DNA of 64,000 bases from the NCBI RefSeq assembly GCF_000473065.1, contig NZ_AXAZ01000024.1, positions 20,075 through 84,074 on the forward strand, in the 5' to 3' direction. Position 1 is the stretch's first letter, and every line of letters starts with the position of its first letter. Below the pieces are notes generated by a model. The model made no database searches and was not told the origin of the DNA. It saw nothing but the letters and a program-made list of their open reading frames with translations. Positions 46,219-55,418 of the stretch are shown in pieces. The position numbers and the translations under genes were made by a program. Source of the stretch: Bradyrhizobium sp. WSM1743. GTDB lineage: Bacteria; Pseudomonadota; Alphaproteobacteria; Rhizobiales; Xanthobacteraceae.

Positions 46219-47841
46219 ATGCCGCAGCTCGATGTCTACACGAACGACGACGCCGAAGTGTTCGTCATGAACGCCGCGCTCAGCCGGGTGGCGCGATCGG
46301 TCGGGGGGTTCAGCGACAGCCTGAGTGCTGGGCTCTACAAGATCCGGGTAGTCAGGGCAGGCACTGTGAAGGAGCAGCTGATCGAGCTCACAGCCAAGCC
46401 TCAGCAGCTCCATCTGTTCGTCAGCCAGTTTTCCGCGATCGCGCCGATCGGACCGATGCTGACGGATGTTGCCGCCGTCCAAACGCTGGCGCAGAAGGCA
46501 CTGGGCAAACAGAGCAAACCCTGCATCCTGGTGCTTGCGCATCAGCGCGCCGAGACGGCCGATCGCGAGAAGCCCTTTGGCGGCGCTTCGATCTTCCCTT
46601 GGCGCAGCACAAGGCGCGCCGTCAGGCTGGACAATCGGCGCCGAAACGCAAGCATCGGCGATGAACTCTGGTCGGCGGTGGCCGTCAGGGCCGATCCGGC
46701 GGACGGGCCTTTCGTGCTGGAGCTCAACCAGGGCGCGCAGGTTTCGCGGCAGGCCGTATTGGTGGCCGAGGGCTGGCAGACGCGCATCTTCCTGCGGGCC
46801 GGCAATGCCGACACGGCGGTCGGCGCAGCAGCATCCGCGACCGAAATGCACGGAGCTCGCGCGAAACAAGGAGACACGCCGCAGTTCGATGTTTCGATCC
46901 AGATGGCGCGGCCGGGTGCCAGTGTCGTCTATTCCGACCATTGGGAAACCGTGGAAGTGGCAAGAAACGCGCTTGAGCGGGGTAGGGCGATCTTCACCGG
47001 GGAAACGCTGGTGTCTCAGCTCCTCTACGAGAAGTTCGACAATCCGATCACCGGCTTGACCGGCCTGCACCTTTTCCTGGACGCCAAGGAAAGATCCGAG
47101 GCGGGCGACGCAACTTACGAGCTGAAATCTACTACGAAAAAGGCACTTAGCCGAGAGGGACAAGAAATTGCGGACGAGGTGTTGGCGAACCTGACGAAGC
47201 TGCTGCATCCTGATCGCGCCGCGGCTGCGGAGAAGCAATTGAAGGACGACGGCACCCGACGGGAATATTGGGAAATCGAGGCAGCGCTGCAGGAGGTGCT
47301 GCTTTATCCGGACCCCGACTGGCCGGAATCTCCCGACCTCACTGCGCTGCGGCTGCGTGCCGGGCGCTGCAAGCAGCAAGTGTTTGTGCCGAGCCCGGCA
47401 ATGTTTCGGGTGAGTTGGGACGTGTTGAAGGCGAATGCGGCACGCGACGGGCTGACCTGGATCAGTCGGGAGCTGTGGAGCAGCACCGGCGCGGCGGGCT
47501 CTCGTGGGCCATATCTTGCCTGGGCGCGCGGCCGTCATTCGGTGGAGCGCACGCTGCAGCGTGTCCGCGACCAGATTGAAAAGCAGTCGTATGCGCAAGT
47601 ATTCATTCAACAGGTTCTGGCGGAGGGGAGGACGGACACTGCCCACCCCGGAGCAGCTCTGGAGGCGGTTATAGCCGATCACGGGGGGCTTCCCCTGGAG
47701 TCGGCAGCGATCCGGCCGGATCTGGAGGCGATCCTCGACAGCGGGGAAGATATGGCTACCGAGACCGCCAAGCATGAACTGGCCGCCAGTTTCAGCCTCC
47801 CGCTTTCCATCCTGCAAAAGGCACCACGTAACAAGTTGTGA
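46219..47841 (+). CDS. Caspase-operon partner protein, 540 residues
   Basis: ATG 46219 with GGGAAGG, 13 bases after the caspase stop. The N-terminal 75 residues form a beta segment (SDSLSAGLYKIRVVRAGTVKEQLIEL) like the caspase C-terminus. The middle includes VYSDHWETVEVARNALERG and TGLTGLHLFLDAKER. The C-terminal 200 residues are helical, with LAWARGRHSVERTLQRVRDQIEKQ and FPLSILQ-like ends. No enzyme motif or nucleotide-binding site is recognised. Proteins placed like this with caspases may present substrates or regulate them; here this is inference from gene order and the shared segment. The last gene of the operon. Confidence 0.75.
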   Translation: MPQLDVYTNDDAEVFVMNAALSRVARSVGGFSDSLSAGLYKIRVVRAGTVKEQLIELTAKPQQLHLFVSQFSAIAPIGPMLTDVAAVQTLAQKALGKQSKPCILVLAHQRAETADREKPFGGASIFPWRSTRRAVRLDNRRRNASIGDELWSAVAVRADPADGPFVLELNQGAQVSRQAVLVAEGWQTRIFLRAGNADTAVGAAASATEMHGARAKQGDTPQFDVSIQMARPGASVVYSDHWETVEVARNALERGRAIFTGETLVSQLLYEKFDNPITGLTGLHLFLDAKERSEAGDATYELKSTTKKALSREGQEIADEVLANLTKLLHPDRAAAAEKQLKDDGTRREYWEIEAALQEVLLYPDPDWPESPDLTALRLRAGRCKQQVFVPSPAMFRVSWDVLKANAARDGLTWISRELWSSTGAAGSRGPYLAWARGRHSVERTLQRVRDQIEKQSYAQVFIQQVLAEGRTDTAHPGAALEAVIADHGGLPLESAAIRPDLEAILDSGEDMATETAKHELAASFSLPLSILQKAPRNKL

Positions 47842-48288
47842 GGTTGCGCCATTGGCAGCCGCGGCGAACGCTTGCCCCACATGACTGGTGCGGAGGCGCT
47901 GGGAGAGGAGAAAGCCGATGGCACGCAAACCGGAAACCTGACAATGGGCATGGCGAGATCGATGCCGGCCAGCGACGAGAGCGAACGAAAAGTCACGGTC
48001 CCTGAGCAACAGCATGGGCCTTCCGCCGTTCGCTCTCAGCGTGCAGGGCACTTCGTTTGATCTTGTCCGTGAATTCGCCGATAAGTAGAGCCTGGATGAG
48101 GGCTTGCAAATGCAAGTGCGATCACTCGCTGACCCCTGCTTCGTTGGCGCAGATCTCGAAACTTGAGGCTACGCATTGATTTGCGTGATGGGAGAGTTGG
48201 GCAAGATTTCAGAGCGTTTCTACTGGCGCGAGGGGCGGGCCCACTCAGACCTTGACAGGAAGACGCGCCGTGCGATCACTAAACCGTT
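47842..48288. other. No recognisable gene
   Basis: Stretch between the caspase operon and the convergent trypsin-like gene. Only short open frames without protein-like sequence were seen, and no strong hairpin with a T-run. Confidence 0.6.
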
Positions 48289-49470
48289 CTACCTTGGGCG
48301 ATCCTCTGCAATCGCCCGATCGACGGCGCGAATGATATCGGGCATGGCCGCAAAAGAATGCGCGTAGTTTCGGCCCCGATACTCTATTTCATCCGGGCCA
48401 TAGCGGACTTCGTAGCCGCTGAAATGAAGGCCGGCGACCTTAGGCTCGCCCATGCTGTCGAAACCGAGCAAGACCGAACCGGAGCTGCCGCCCAGCGTCG
48501 TCGCATCGTGCCCGATCGTTCGTTTCGTGCCGTTGTCAACGCCTTCCAATCCCAGCACGATCTCTCCGGGCGATAATCGCTTGACGCCCAGCTTGTCGTT
48601 AAAGAGCCGAAGCAGCGTTGACTGTGGCAACCGCGAGCTGGCGGTCGTTCCGGGATAGCCGATCGCATACAGATCGCTGCCGACAGTCATTTCTTCCGAT
48701 GGCACGAGGACCGAAGGGAGCGGCGACGGGAGATCATTCTCATTTGTGTGCTTCAGTTTCAGGATCGCCAGATCCAGAAGCGTCAGATCCACATTCCGAC
48801 GATCGATATGTTTGTCGCCGCAGTAGACGATCTTGCTGATGGCATGTTGTGGACGCTGCTTCGGTTCATCGGCTTCGAAGCCGAAGCAGATTGTTGCCTT
48901 GCGCAGGGGGCTAAGCTCCAATAGCGGCGCGGTTGGATCGTTGGACAATTCCTGGGCGACATGTCGGTTGGTGACGACATAACCCGGTCGAATCATCCAG
49001 CCGGTTCCGAGCTGACGGCCATGGTTGTCGATCCGGCCGACACGCGGTGAAATCTCGGCGATCGCCTTTGCGTAGGACTTCAACTCGTCCGCCCAAGCTC
49101 CCGCCATCGGGTCGTCGGGCGCGATCGCATTTTCCTTGATGAGGAGAGGCGGGCGGGTTCCGTCAGCGATCGCAATCGCCTCCAGCGCCGTCTCGTCAGC
49201 CGGGCTGAGCCCCGCGGTAACGCCTTCGGCGAGAAGTTTTTCGCCAACCTTCCCGCATTGCGAGATAACGAGGCGATCGGCATCAGTCAGCCGGTCGCGC
49301 CCGCCTGCTGCCTTCGTGAGTTTCTCTTCCAGCGTTGAAATCGCCTGCTCAACGGTCTCTCGGCTGGGCGCATCGCTTCCGTCAACGGCCTCGATGGCGG
49401 TGGCGTTTTCGGTGTTTGCCTTCCTGTTGCGGATCGCGGCGTTGACGTAGCGCCGAAGCGGTCCAGACAT
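48289..49470 (-). CDS. Trypsin-like serine peptidase with helical N-terminal region
   Basis: 393 residues from the ATG at 49470, which follows GGGGGAGCAT; a longer frame to 49548 lacks a ribosome site. Residues 1-150 are helical and unrecognised. Residues 155-385 form a trypsin-like fold: GTGWMIRPGYVVTNRHVA (His170), LTLLDLAILKL (Asp233) and HDATTLGGSSGSVLLG (Ser330), so the triad is complete. There is no signal peptide, so the enzyme is probably intracellular. It is divergent from the nuclease-lysozyme gene, with 134 bases between the two starts. Cytoplasmic trypsins of this kind occur in bacterial conflict systems as effectors. Confidence 0.88.
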   Translation of the reverse strand: MSGPLRRYVNAAIRNRKANTENATAIEAVDGSDAPSRETVEQAISTLEEKLTKAAGGRDRLTDADRLVISQCGKVGEKLLAEGVTAGLSPADETALEAIAIADGTRPPLLIKENAIAPDDPMAGAWADELKSYAKAIAEISPRVGRIDNHGRQLGTGWMIRPGYVVTNRHVAQELSNDPTAPLLELSPLRKATICFGFEADEPKQRPQHAISKIVYCGDKHIDRRNVDLTLLDLAILKLKHTNENDLPSPLPSVLVPSEEMTVGSDLYAIGYPGTTASSRLPQSTLLRLFNDKLGVKRLSPGEIVLGLEGVDNGTKRTIGHDATTLGGSSGSVLLGFDSMGEPKVAGLHFSGYEVRYGPDEIEYRGRNYAHSFAAMPDIIRAVDRAIAEDRPR

Positions 49471-49604
49471 ATGCTCCCCCGTTCGATACGCATCGGACAG
49501 CTGTGTTGCCCCAGCATGCATCAGATTGCATTCCGGATTGTCTTGCAACCGGAAATATGTTCCGATGCGAGGATTGGAATTTTGAAATTATTTATTTTGG
49601 GGCG

Positions 49605-52574
49605 ATGACTGTGACGAACGATGCAGGATCAACGTCTGTTGCCCGGGTCTTGGCCAATCTTGAAGCCTCTGAACCAGTGGTCGTCCTCGAAGGGGCAAGC
49701 GTCATCGCTTCGCCCTTCAGCAAGGCGCAGCTTGAGGCGGAAACCGGTCACGAGCCCGAATTTTTAGGATCCGGGGCGTTGGCACCGCTTCCGGACCTCA
49801 AGCACCCCGAGGACATTGCTGCTCGTCGCGACAAGCTGATTCGCTGGCTCGATTACCGGCACTTCTCAATTCTGTTCGACGCCCGCAAGAAGCAGGCGCT
49901 GGCGACGATCGTTGATATCGACGGTGAGAAATTTGAACCGATCAAGCGGACGAAAGGCGACAAGTGGTATCATGATCCTCGCCTTGCGACAGAAGACCAG
50001 CCGCAGGCGCGTCACTTCTCGAAGCCGGACCCGCGCATCGATCCGGACAAGAACCACTTTGCCTTCGGCCATCTCGTGCGCCGCTTGGATCCTTGCTGGA
50101 ATCCGAAAAGAGCCAAAGGCGCCGCCAAGATCGGTGAGCTGCAATCATTCTTCCTGACCAATGCCTCGCCGCAGGCGGAGGACCTGAATGAGGGCATCTG
50201 GAACAATCTCGAAGACCTGGTGCTGAATGATCTGACCCAACGGTTGAAGGTGCGCGCTGTCGTGATCTCCGGACCGCTGTTCGACGATGTCGAGCGTCGG
50301 CGAATTCATGACGAAATGCCGGTGGCCAGCCAGTACTTCAAGATCGTCGCCTGGAAATCTGACGATCGCCTCGTTTCCGTCGGATGGGTTCAGCGCCAAC
50401 CCCCGGACCTGTTGCCGCCCATCGTAGCTGAGGCGCTCCCCTTCGAGGAGCCCGACAAGAAAGGTAAGACGAAGGCCAGCCTGATGTGGCTGCGACCGAT
50501 CTCCGAAATTGCGGCCATGGCCAATCTCGACCTTTCAGCATACGAGGCTGGCGACACGTATTCGCTGCGCAAGCCCCGGGTATCGCTCGAAACGGTCGTT
50601 GCGAGCGAGTCAGCCGACATCTTCAACGCGGATGATTTGTTGCTCACTGGCGTGTTGCCCCTGGACGACGCGGAGGCCAGGTCGCCGATCGTCGGGGTTA
50701 CTCGCCCGATGCTCGCGTATCGGGAGCAGGAGGAGGGGGATCCGCGGTCTGGCACCGCGCCATCAGCGAGTGCCGTGCTTGAATCGATTTCGGCCTCGCG
50801 CGCTTCGGAGAAGGCCTGCAATCTGATTGTCGAGTACGAAACCGGCGGGCGTGCGTATTACGAGAACCACTACAAGAAGCGCCCGGTCTGGCCGAAGGAA
50901 GCATCCGGCATCACGATCGGTTTCGGGTATGACCTTGGCTATGTCAGCAAAGACGAGTTCGAGCGCGACTGGGCGCAACTGCCTTCCGACGACCTTGCAC
51001 TGCTGGCGACTACGCTTGGAATGCGAGGCAAGAAAAACTCCGACGACGACATGAAGGCTGCGCTTGCGAAGGTGAAGCGCGTTGTCATCGAGTGGGAGCT
51101 TGCTGAGACCGTGTTCAGGAAGGCCACCCTGCCAAAGTTCGAGACGCTCACGAGCGAAGCGCTTCCCAACGTCGCCATGTTGTCCGGCGACAGCTTCGGC
51201 GCGCTGGTCTCGCTCACGTTCAATCGCGGGGCTGCCTATTCACGTCAACCCAAGCATGAAGAGCAGGACCGCTGGGTGCAGATGCGCGCAATTCGCCAGG
51301 CGATGCACGACCGGCGCTTTGAGAAAATTCCTGCGCTGATCATCGCCATGATTCCGTTGTGGAAGGGGACGGATATCGAAAAAGGAATGACCCGGCGGCG
51401 GACCGACGAAGCGGCGCTATTCCTGGGAGGCTTGTCCGCCTCACCGCTTCCCGAAAGCTTAGAAGCGCGTATCGAGGCGGAGAGCGCTGAACCCCTCGAC
51501 GATGCGGAGCGCTGGCCGGATCAGACTGAGGAGGATATTGCCCAAGCGGAAGCGGCCGGACCGGTCATCACGCTGGAGGCTTCGGGCGTCAGCTGGGGTG
51601 CGGATGTGGAGTCAGCTGACTATGCGCATTTGAAGCAGCCGCCGGGCATCGGCCTGTCGTTTTCGCTTGTAGCGGCGGACCTCGAGCTGCTTGCGAAGCT
51701 CAATGACTTCGCGCTCGATCAGGCGGGCGAGCGTGTCCTTTTCGGACTGCGCGGTGCAATGATCGTCACCGACCACACCAGTGCGTCGGGCATAACGCTG
51801 AAAGACCTGCGACCGGATCACGAGACGCCGCGCTGCGTCCTCGGAGTCTGGGATCGTGCGGCGGGGACCGTCTCGGTCTTTCCGGGGTCGACTGTTCCAA
51901 ACTCTGCAGCCGTACGGCGCTGGCGCGCATCGCGTGACATGGGGAACCTGCTTGCGACAGGGTGCTACGGTTACGTAGCAGGAACGCATAACGGCAAGCC
52001 TGGCTGCCTGCTTCTTCGGGAGACGATCGCGAAGAGGCGCAAGGTCGTCGTCAGGCGCTCCAGCGAGGATCTGACGTACGATCTCTCTGACCTCGCCGAT
52101 CCATGCGCACCGGGCGACAACATCCATCCGACGTTCCGCCTCAACATGTCGAGTTTTTCGTCGGTCGGCTGTCAAACCGTGGTCGGCATGGCAACGGTGG
52201 GCGGCGACCACAGCGGTCCGTGGGCGAAGTTCAGGATGGCCGCCGGCTTGCCGAAAAGCGACGGAACGCCGTTCGTGTACATGCTCCTGACCGGCGCCGA
52301 GGCAAGGCTCGCATCCGGCTTGAGGCGCAACGGACTTGCGGATGACCCAGTCTCGCTCGCGGGACTGAGTCGGTTGCGGTTCGGCTCGAACGGCGAAGCA
52401 GTCAAGCGCCTGCAGCGAAAACTCGGGATCGAATCGCCCGACGGCGATTTCGGACCGACGACTGCGATGCGTTTGCACGAGCGACAGCGCAGCTTTCCCG
52501 GTGCGTCGGGAAGTGACGGGATCTACACGCGCGAACTGGACGTTGCGCTGGGCTGGGCGGTGCTGCAGGCATGA
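49605..52574 (+). CDS. NUC1/EndoG-like nuclease, GH24-like lysozyme and peptidoglycan-binding fusion
   Basis: 989 residues counted from ATG 49605; the frame is open from 49503, so the start is uncertain. Residues about 70-240 are a DNA/RNA non-specific endonuclease (EndoG/NUC1): FAFGHLVRRLDPCW with catalytic His156, FFLTNASPQ with metal-binding Asn186, LEDLVL. The usual DRGH reads AFGH, so Asp and Arg are replaced. Residues about 405-560 resemble phage-type GH24 lysozymes: IVEYETGG (Glu410) and SGITIGFGYDLGY (Thr437, Asp443). A region of unknown function follows (about 640-915). Residues 925-985 are a PG_binding_1 domain (SNGEAVKRLQRKLGI, DGDFGPTTAMRLHERQ). Nuclease plus cell-wall domains suggest a polyvalent toxin. 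No signal peptide. It is followed at 41 bases by the second trypsin gene. Confidence 0.8.
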   Translation: MTVTNDAGSTSVARVLANLEASEPVVVLEGASVIASPFSKAQLEAETGHEPEFLGSGALAPLPDLKHPEDIAARRDKLIRWLDYRHFSILFDARKKQALATIVDIDGEKFEPIKRTKGDKWYHDPRLATEDQPQARHFSKPDPRIDPDKNHFAFGHLVRRLDPCWNPKRAKGAAKIGELQSFFLTNASPQAEDLNEGIWNNLEDLVLNDLTQRLKVRAVVISGPLFDDVERRRIHDEMPVASQYFKIVAWKSDDRLVSVGWVQRQPPDLLPPIVAEALPFEEPDKKGKTKASLMWLRPISEIAAMANLDLSAYEAGDTYSLRKPRVSLETVVASESADIFNADDLLLTGVLPLDDAEARSPIVGVTRPMLAYREQEEGDPRSGTAPSASAVLESISASRASEKACNLIVEYETGGRAYYENHYKKRPVWPKEASGITIGFGYDLGYVSKDEFERDWAQLPSDDLALLATTLGMRGKKNSDDDMKAALAKVKRVVIEWELAETVFRKATLPKFETLTSEALPNVAMLSGDSFGALVSLTFNRGAAYSRQPKHEEQDRWVQMRAIRQAMHDRRFEKIPALIIAMIPLWKGTDIEKGMTRRRTDEAALFLGGLSASPLPESLEARIEAESAEPLDDAERWPDQTEEDIAQAEAAGPVITLEASGVSWGADVESADYAHLKQPPGIGLSFSLVAADLELLAKLNDFALDQAGERVLFGLRGAMIVTDHTSASGITLKDLRPDHETPRCVLGVWDRAAGTVSVFPGSTVPNSAAVRRWRASRDMGNLLATGCYGYVAGTHNGKPGCLLLRETIAKRRKVVVRRSSEDLTYDLSDLADPCAPGDNIHPTFRLNMSSFSSVGCQTVVGMATVGGDHSGPWAKFRMAAGLPKSDGTPFVYMLLTGAEARLASGLRRNGLADDPVSLAGLSRLRFGSNGEAVKRLQRKLGIESPDGDFGPTTAMRLHERQRSFPGASGSDGIYTRELDVALGWAVLQA

Positions 52575-52614
52575 CAATGGAAGTCGTCCGTAATCGTTGA
52601 GGAGCCGTCTGAGC

Positions 52615-54324
52615 GTGAACAACCAGGCGCGGAACGGATTCGAAGTCTCAAGTCCGGCGTCGAACGAGGATGCGCTGCAGGCCCTTGGGAGTGGGCGCAT
52701 TCTGCCGGCCAGGCAGCAGTGGGTGCTTGAGATGAGGCGGTATGCCTGCGCCTGCTCCGTCGTCGTCGGCGGGCAAGGTAACGGTTCCGGACTTCTGGTC
52801 GGACCGGATCTGGTCCTCACCAATTATCATGTCGTCATGACTGACAACGGAGATTTGCACGCGGCAAGCAACATCAAGTGTCGATTTGGGTACTTCGAAA
52901 CTGGAGAGTTCGCCGATGGCCAGCATAACTGGGCAGACGTGATGGGGATTGTGACCTTCAGCGGCGTTGCACCGGGAGACAAGGAGCTCAAGACCGCTGC
53001 TTCGGACTTTGTCGACGCTGCAAGCGACGATTTGTACGACTACGCGCTGCTACGATTAGCCAAACCTGTCGGCGCATCCGCCGGAAAGGCATTGACGGGC
53101 AATCTCGACCCGCTCGGATGGGTGCTGTTGGTCCCGGACCAGGAATTGCCCGCGCAGGGCCAGCCGGTTTCTGTCGTCCAGTTTCCGGAGAGAACAGGGG
53201 CCGCGGGCCGAGGCTACGCGCAGGAGGCCAGCAGTATCGGCTCCGGCAAGCTCATCGCCCTGATCGCGGACGGTGTCCGTGTAGAGCATAGCGCGCCTAC
53301 CCGCAAGGGCGCATCTGGAGGAGGTGTCTTCGATTCCGAGGCCAGACTCATCGGCCTGCATGTCGCTGGCAAGGATCGGGCGGACAAGACCGCCGAAAAT
53401 CGTTTCATTCCGATCAGCCGGATTCTCAGCGACATCAAGCGCAAGAACGAGGCCGTTTTCAAGGAAATGGTTGCTGCCAATCCGCCTGATCCGACTGTCT
53501 TCGGGCTCTCGCGAAAGATGAAGAACGCAATCGAAGAACGCGTCGCTGCGGCCAAGGTCGTCCTCGGACGCCAACTGGAGCACGCAAGGATATTGCAGGC
53601 GTTTGCGAAAGAGACGGTCGTCAATCAGGTTCTCTACCAATACAAGCTCGACGGGTTCGACTACTTCGTGAGGCGCATCAGGGAGATCAGCACAGCCCGC
53701 CTCGAGAACCGCACGATCGCGGATGTCCAATCCGAATTTCTGCAGGGTAAGTCCGGCAAGGGCGACGCCTTCATTGCTTGGGAGAATGGATCGTTCACCT
53801 GGCCCAGATTCGACGCCAGCGAGGATGAAGCCAGGTCCGATATGCAGCTCATGCTTGAAAATTATGGATACAAGCCGCGGACTCTGCTTGTGATTGACGT
53901 TGGCGATCTCGAATGCAGGAATCCTGCGACAGAACGGCAATTCATCAAACTGTTCGGTGAGGTGTTATGGGAATACGCTAGCCGGCAGGCGGGTGGTGCG
54001 ACCTCAAGGCCGATGTATCAGGCCCTCGTTGCCTATCGGCGTCCTGCCAGCGCGTTTGACATCAAGCCTTTTTCACCGCTTTGGAAAGACACTGCCGCAC
54101 CCCAACGATGTGGTGTCAGCGTTACTCTGACCAAGCTGCAACTCAATGACGTTCTGGCGTGGGCGCAGGCGTTGAATTCTGCGTGGTCTCCCGAACAGGT
54201 TGACGTTCAGGAAGACGATTTCGGGCTTGAACTGGACATGTCTGCGGCCCTGGAGATTCTCAACAAGACGATCAGCACGGCTGCGACAAAGCTCGTCGAA
54301 AGGACACTGGAGGCCGCGGGATGA
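52615..54324 (+). CDS. Trypsin-like peptidase with C-terminal helical region
   Basis: 569 residues from a GTG at 52615 (GAGGAG ten bases upstream). Residues 40-285 are trypsin-like: GSGLLVGPDLVLTNYHVV (His72), DLYDYALLRL (Asp142), RKGASGGGVFD (Ser234), VRVEHSAPT before the nucleophile and LIGLHVAG after it. The triad is complete. Residues about 300-569 are mainly helical with a strand segment KPRTLLVIDVGDLE and carry no known domain. It begins a four-gene coupled run: its stop overlaps the ATG of the MoxR gene (ATGA at 54321). In known MoxR-vWA conflict systems a peptidase is often the effector; that role is inferred here from neighbours. Confidence 0.88.
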   Translation: MNNQARNGFEVSSPASNEDALQALGSGRILPARQQWVLEMRRYACACSVVVGGQGNGSGLLVGPDLVLTNYHVVMTDNGDLHAASNIKCRFGYFETGEFADGQHNWADVMGIVTFSGVAPGDKELKTAASDFVDAASDDLYDYALLRLAKPVGASAGKALTGNLDPLGWVLLVPDQELPAQGQPVSVVQFPERTGAAGRGYAQEASSIGSGKLIALIADGVRVEHSAPTRKGASGGGVFDSEARLIGLHVAGKDRADKTAENRFIPISRILSDIKRKNEAVFKEMVAANPPDPTVFGLSRKMKNAIEERVAAAKVVLGRQLEHARILQAFAKETVVNQVLYQYKLDGFDYFVRRIREISTARLENRTIADVQSEFLQGKSGKGDAFIAWENGSFTWPRFDASEDEARSDMQLMLENYGYKPRTLLVIDVGDLECRNPATERQFIKLFGEVLWEYASRQAGGATSRPMYQALVAYRRPASAFDIKPFSPLWKDTAAPQRCGVSVTLTKLQLNDVLAWAQALNSAWSPEQVDVQEDDFGLELDMSAALEILNKTISTAATKLVERTLEAAG

Positions 54325-55418
54325 CGCTCTTCAATGTTTTCAGTTCGACCTCCGGCATGCTCGCGGAGTCTGAACTCGCCGAGAACGATGAGCCTACGGG
54401 GAAGGGGTCGATCTATCGCTTCAATCCTACGATCGAAGCCGCCGTCGACGTGGCCATCGGATTGGGCAAGCCTTTGCTGGTAGCCGGCGAGCCGGGATGC
54501 GGCAAGACCGAGCTCGGTTATGCCATCGCGCGGCGCATGCGAATCAAGAATCTTTACTTCTTCGCAGTGAAATCATCATCGGAGGCGACCGACCTTTTTT
54601 ATACCTATGATGCCATACGCCGCTTCCGGGAAGCGCAGCTCGCGGAGATAAGAGCCAGGGCGGCGTCCTCAACCGGCGGCGGATTCAGAGAGCCGGAAGT
54701 CGGCGACTTCATCAAGTATCGTGCGCTCGGACGTGCCATTCTCGATGCTCACCCGCACGAAAAAGTCGCATCCTTGTTGCGAGGGCGCAGCGCCCCGAAG
54801 CAGCCGAGTGAACCGCGGCGCTCCGTAGTCATTATCGACGAGATCGACAAGGCGCCGCGCGACTTCACTAATGATCTCTTGCGGGAGATTGAAGACGTCA
54901 GCTTTCGTGTGCCGGAGCTGCAGAACGAGGCCGGTTTACCTGATGCGACGCCCTCCGGCAGCACCATACCCGGCGGGCTGAAGCCGATCATCGTCATCAC
55001 CTCAAACGAAGAGAGCCAGCTTCCCGACGCGTTCCTGCGCCGCTGCGTGTTTCTTGCGATCGACTTTCCTGACGACAAGTTGCTGCAGGATATTCTGGAG
55101 ATGCACCTTGGCAACAAGCTGAAAGGGGCCGGGCCCAGCCTCTCGGGAGACGACCGCGCCATCCTGCTCAAATTCTTCGGCCGCTTGCGCGCACAGAACA
55201 TGCAGAAGAACCCCGGCATTGCCGAACTGGTCGACGCGGGCCGCGTCCTTGCCGCGCGGCCGAATGGCAAGCTGGCGGAAGAGTGGTTGCCGCAGCTCGC
55301 CCCCGCGCTTGTGAAGCTAAAGTCCGATCTTGCGACATTCAAGGCGGTGCTCGGTGAGCGGGCCGCATCGAGGCCGACACAGGAGGGTGACACTTGGCCG
55401 TCACCACCGATCAGCTAA
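54321..55418 (+). CDS. MoxR-type AAA+ ATPase
   Basis: 365 residues; the ATG overlaps the preceding stop. Walker A GEPGCGKTE (residues 56-64), Walker B VVIIDEID (169-176), sensor 1 in IVITSNEESQLPDAFLRRC with a following arginine finger region, and helices ending in a lid domain. MoxR AAA+ proteins act as chaperone-type remodelling ATPases and commonly pair with vWA-domain partners, matching the next gene. An insertion of about 50 residues lies between Walker A and B (REAQLAEIRARAASSTGGGF). Its stop overlaps the start of the next frame. Confidence 0.9.
   Translation: MTLFNVFSSTSGMLAESELAENDEPTGKGSIYRFNPTIEAAVDVAIGLGKPLLVAGEPGCGKTELGYAIARRMRIKNLYFFAVKSSSEATDLFYTYDAIRRFREAQLAEIRARAASSTGGGFREPEVGDFIKYRALGRAILDAHPHEKVASLLRGRSAPKQPSEPRRSVVIIDEIDKAPRDFTNDLLREIEDVSFRVPELQNEAGLPDATPSGSTIPGGLKPIIVITSNEESQLPDAFLRRCVFLAIDFPDDKLLQDILEMHLGNKLKGAGPSLSGDDRAILLKFFGRLRAQNMQKNPGIAELVDAGRVLAARPNGKLAEEWLPQLAPALVKLKSDLATFKAVLGERAASRPTQEGDTWPSPPIS

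Noticed and set aside
47872..48060. Small gene between caspase operon and trypsin
   Set aside because: No ribosome site and no protein-like pattern.
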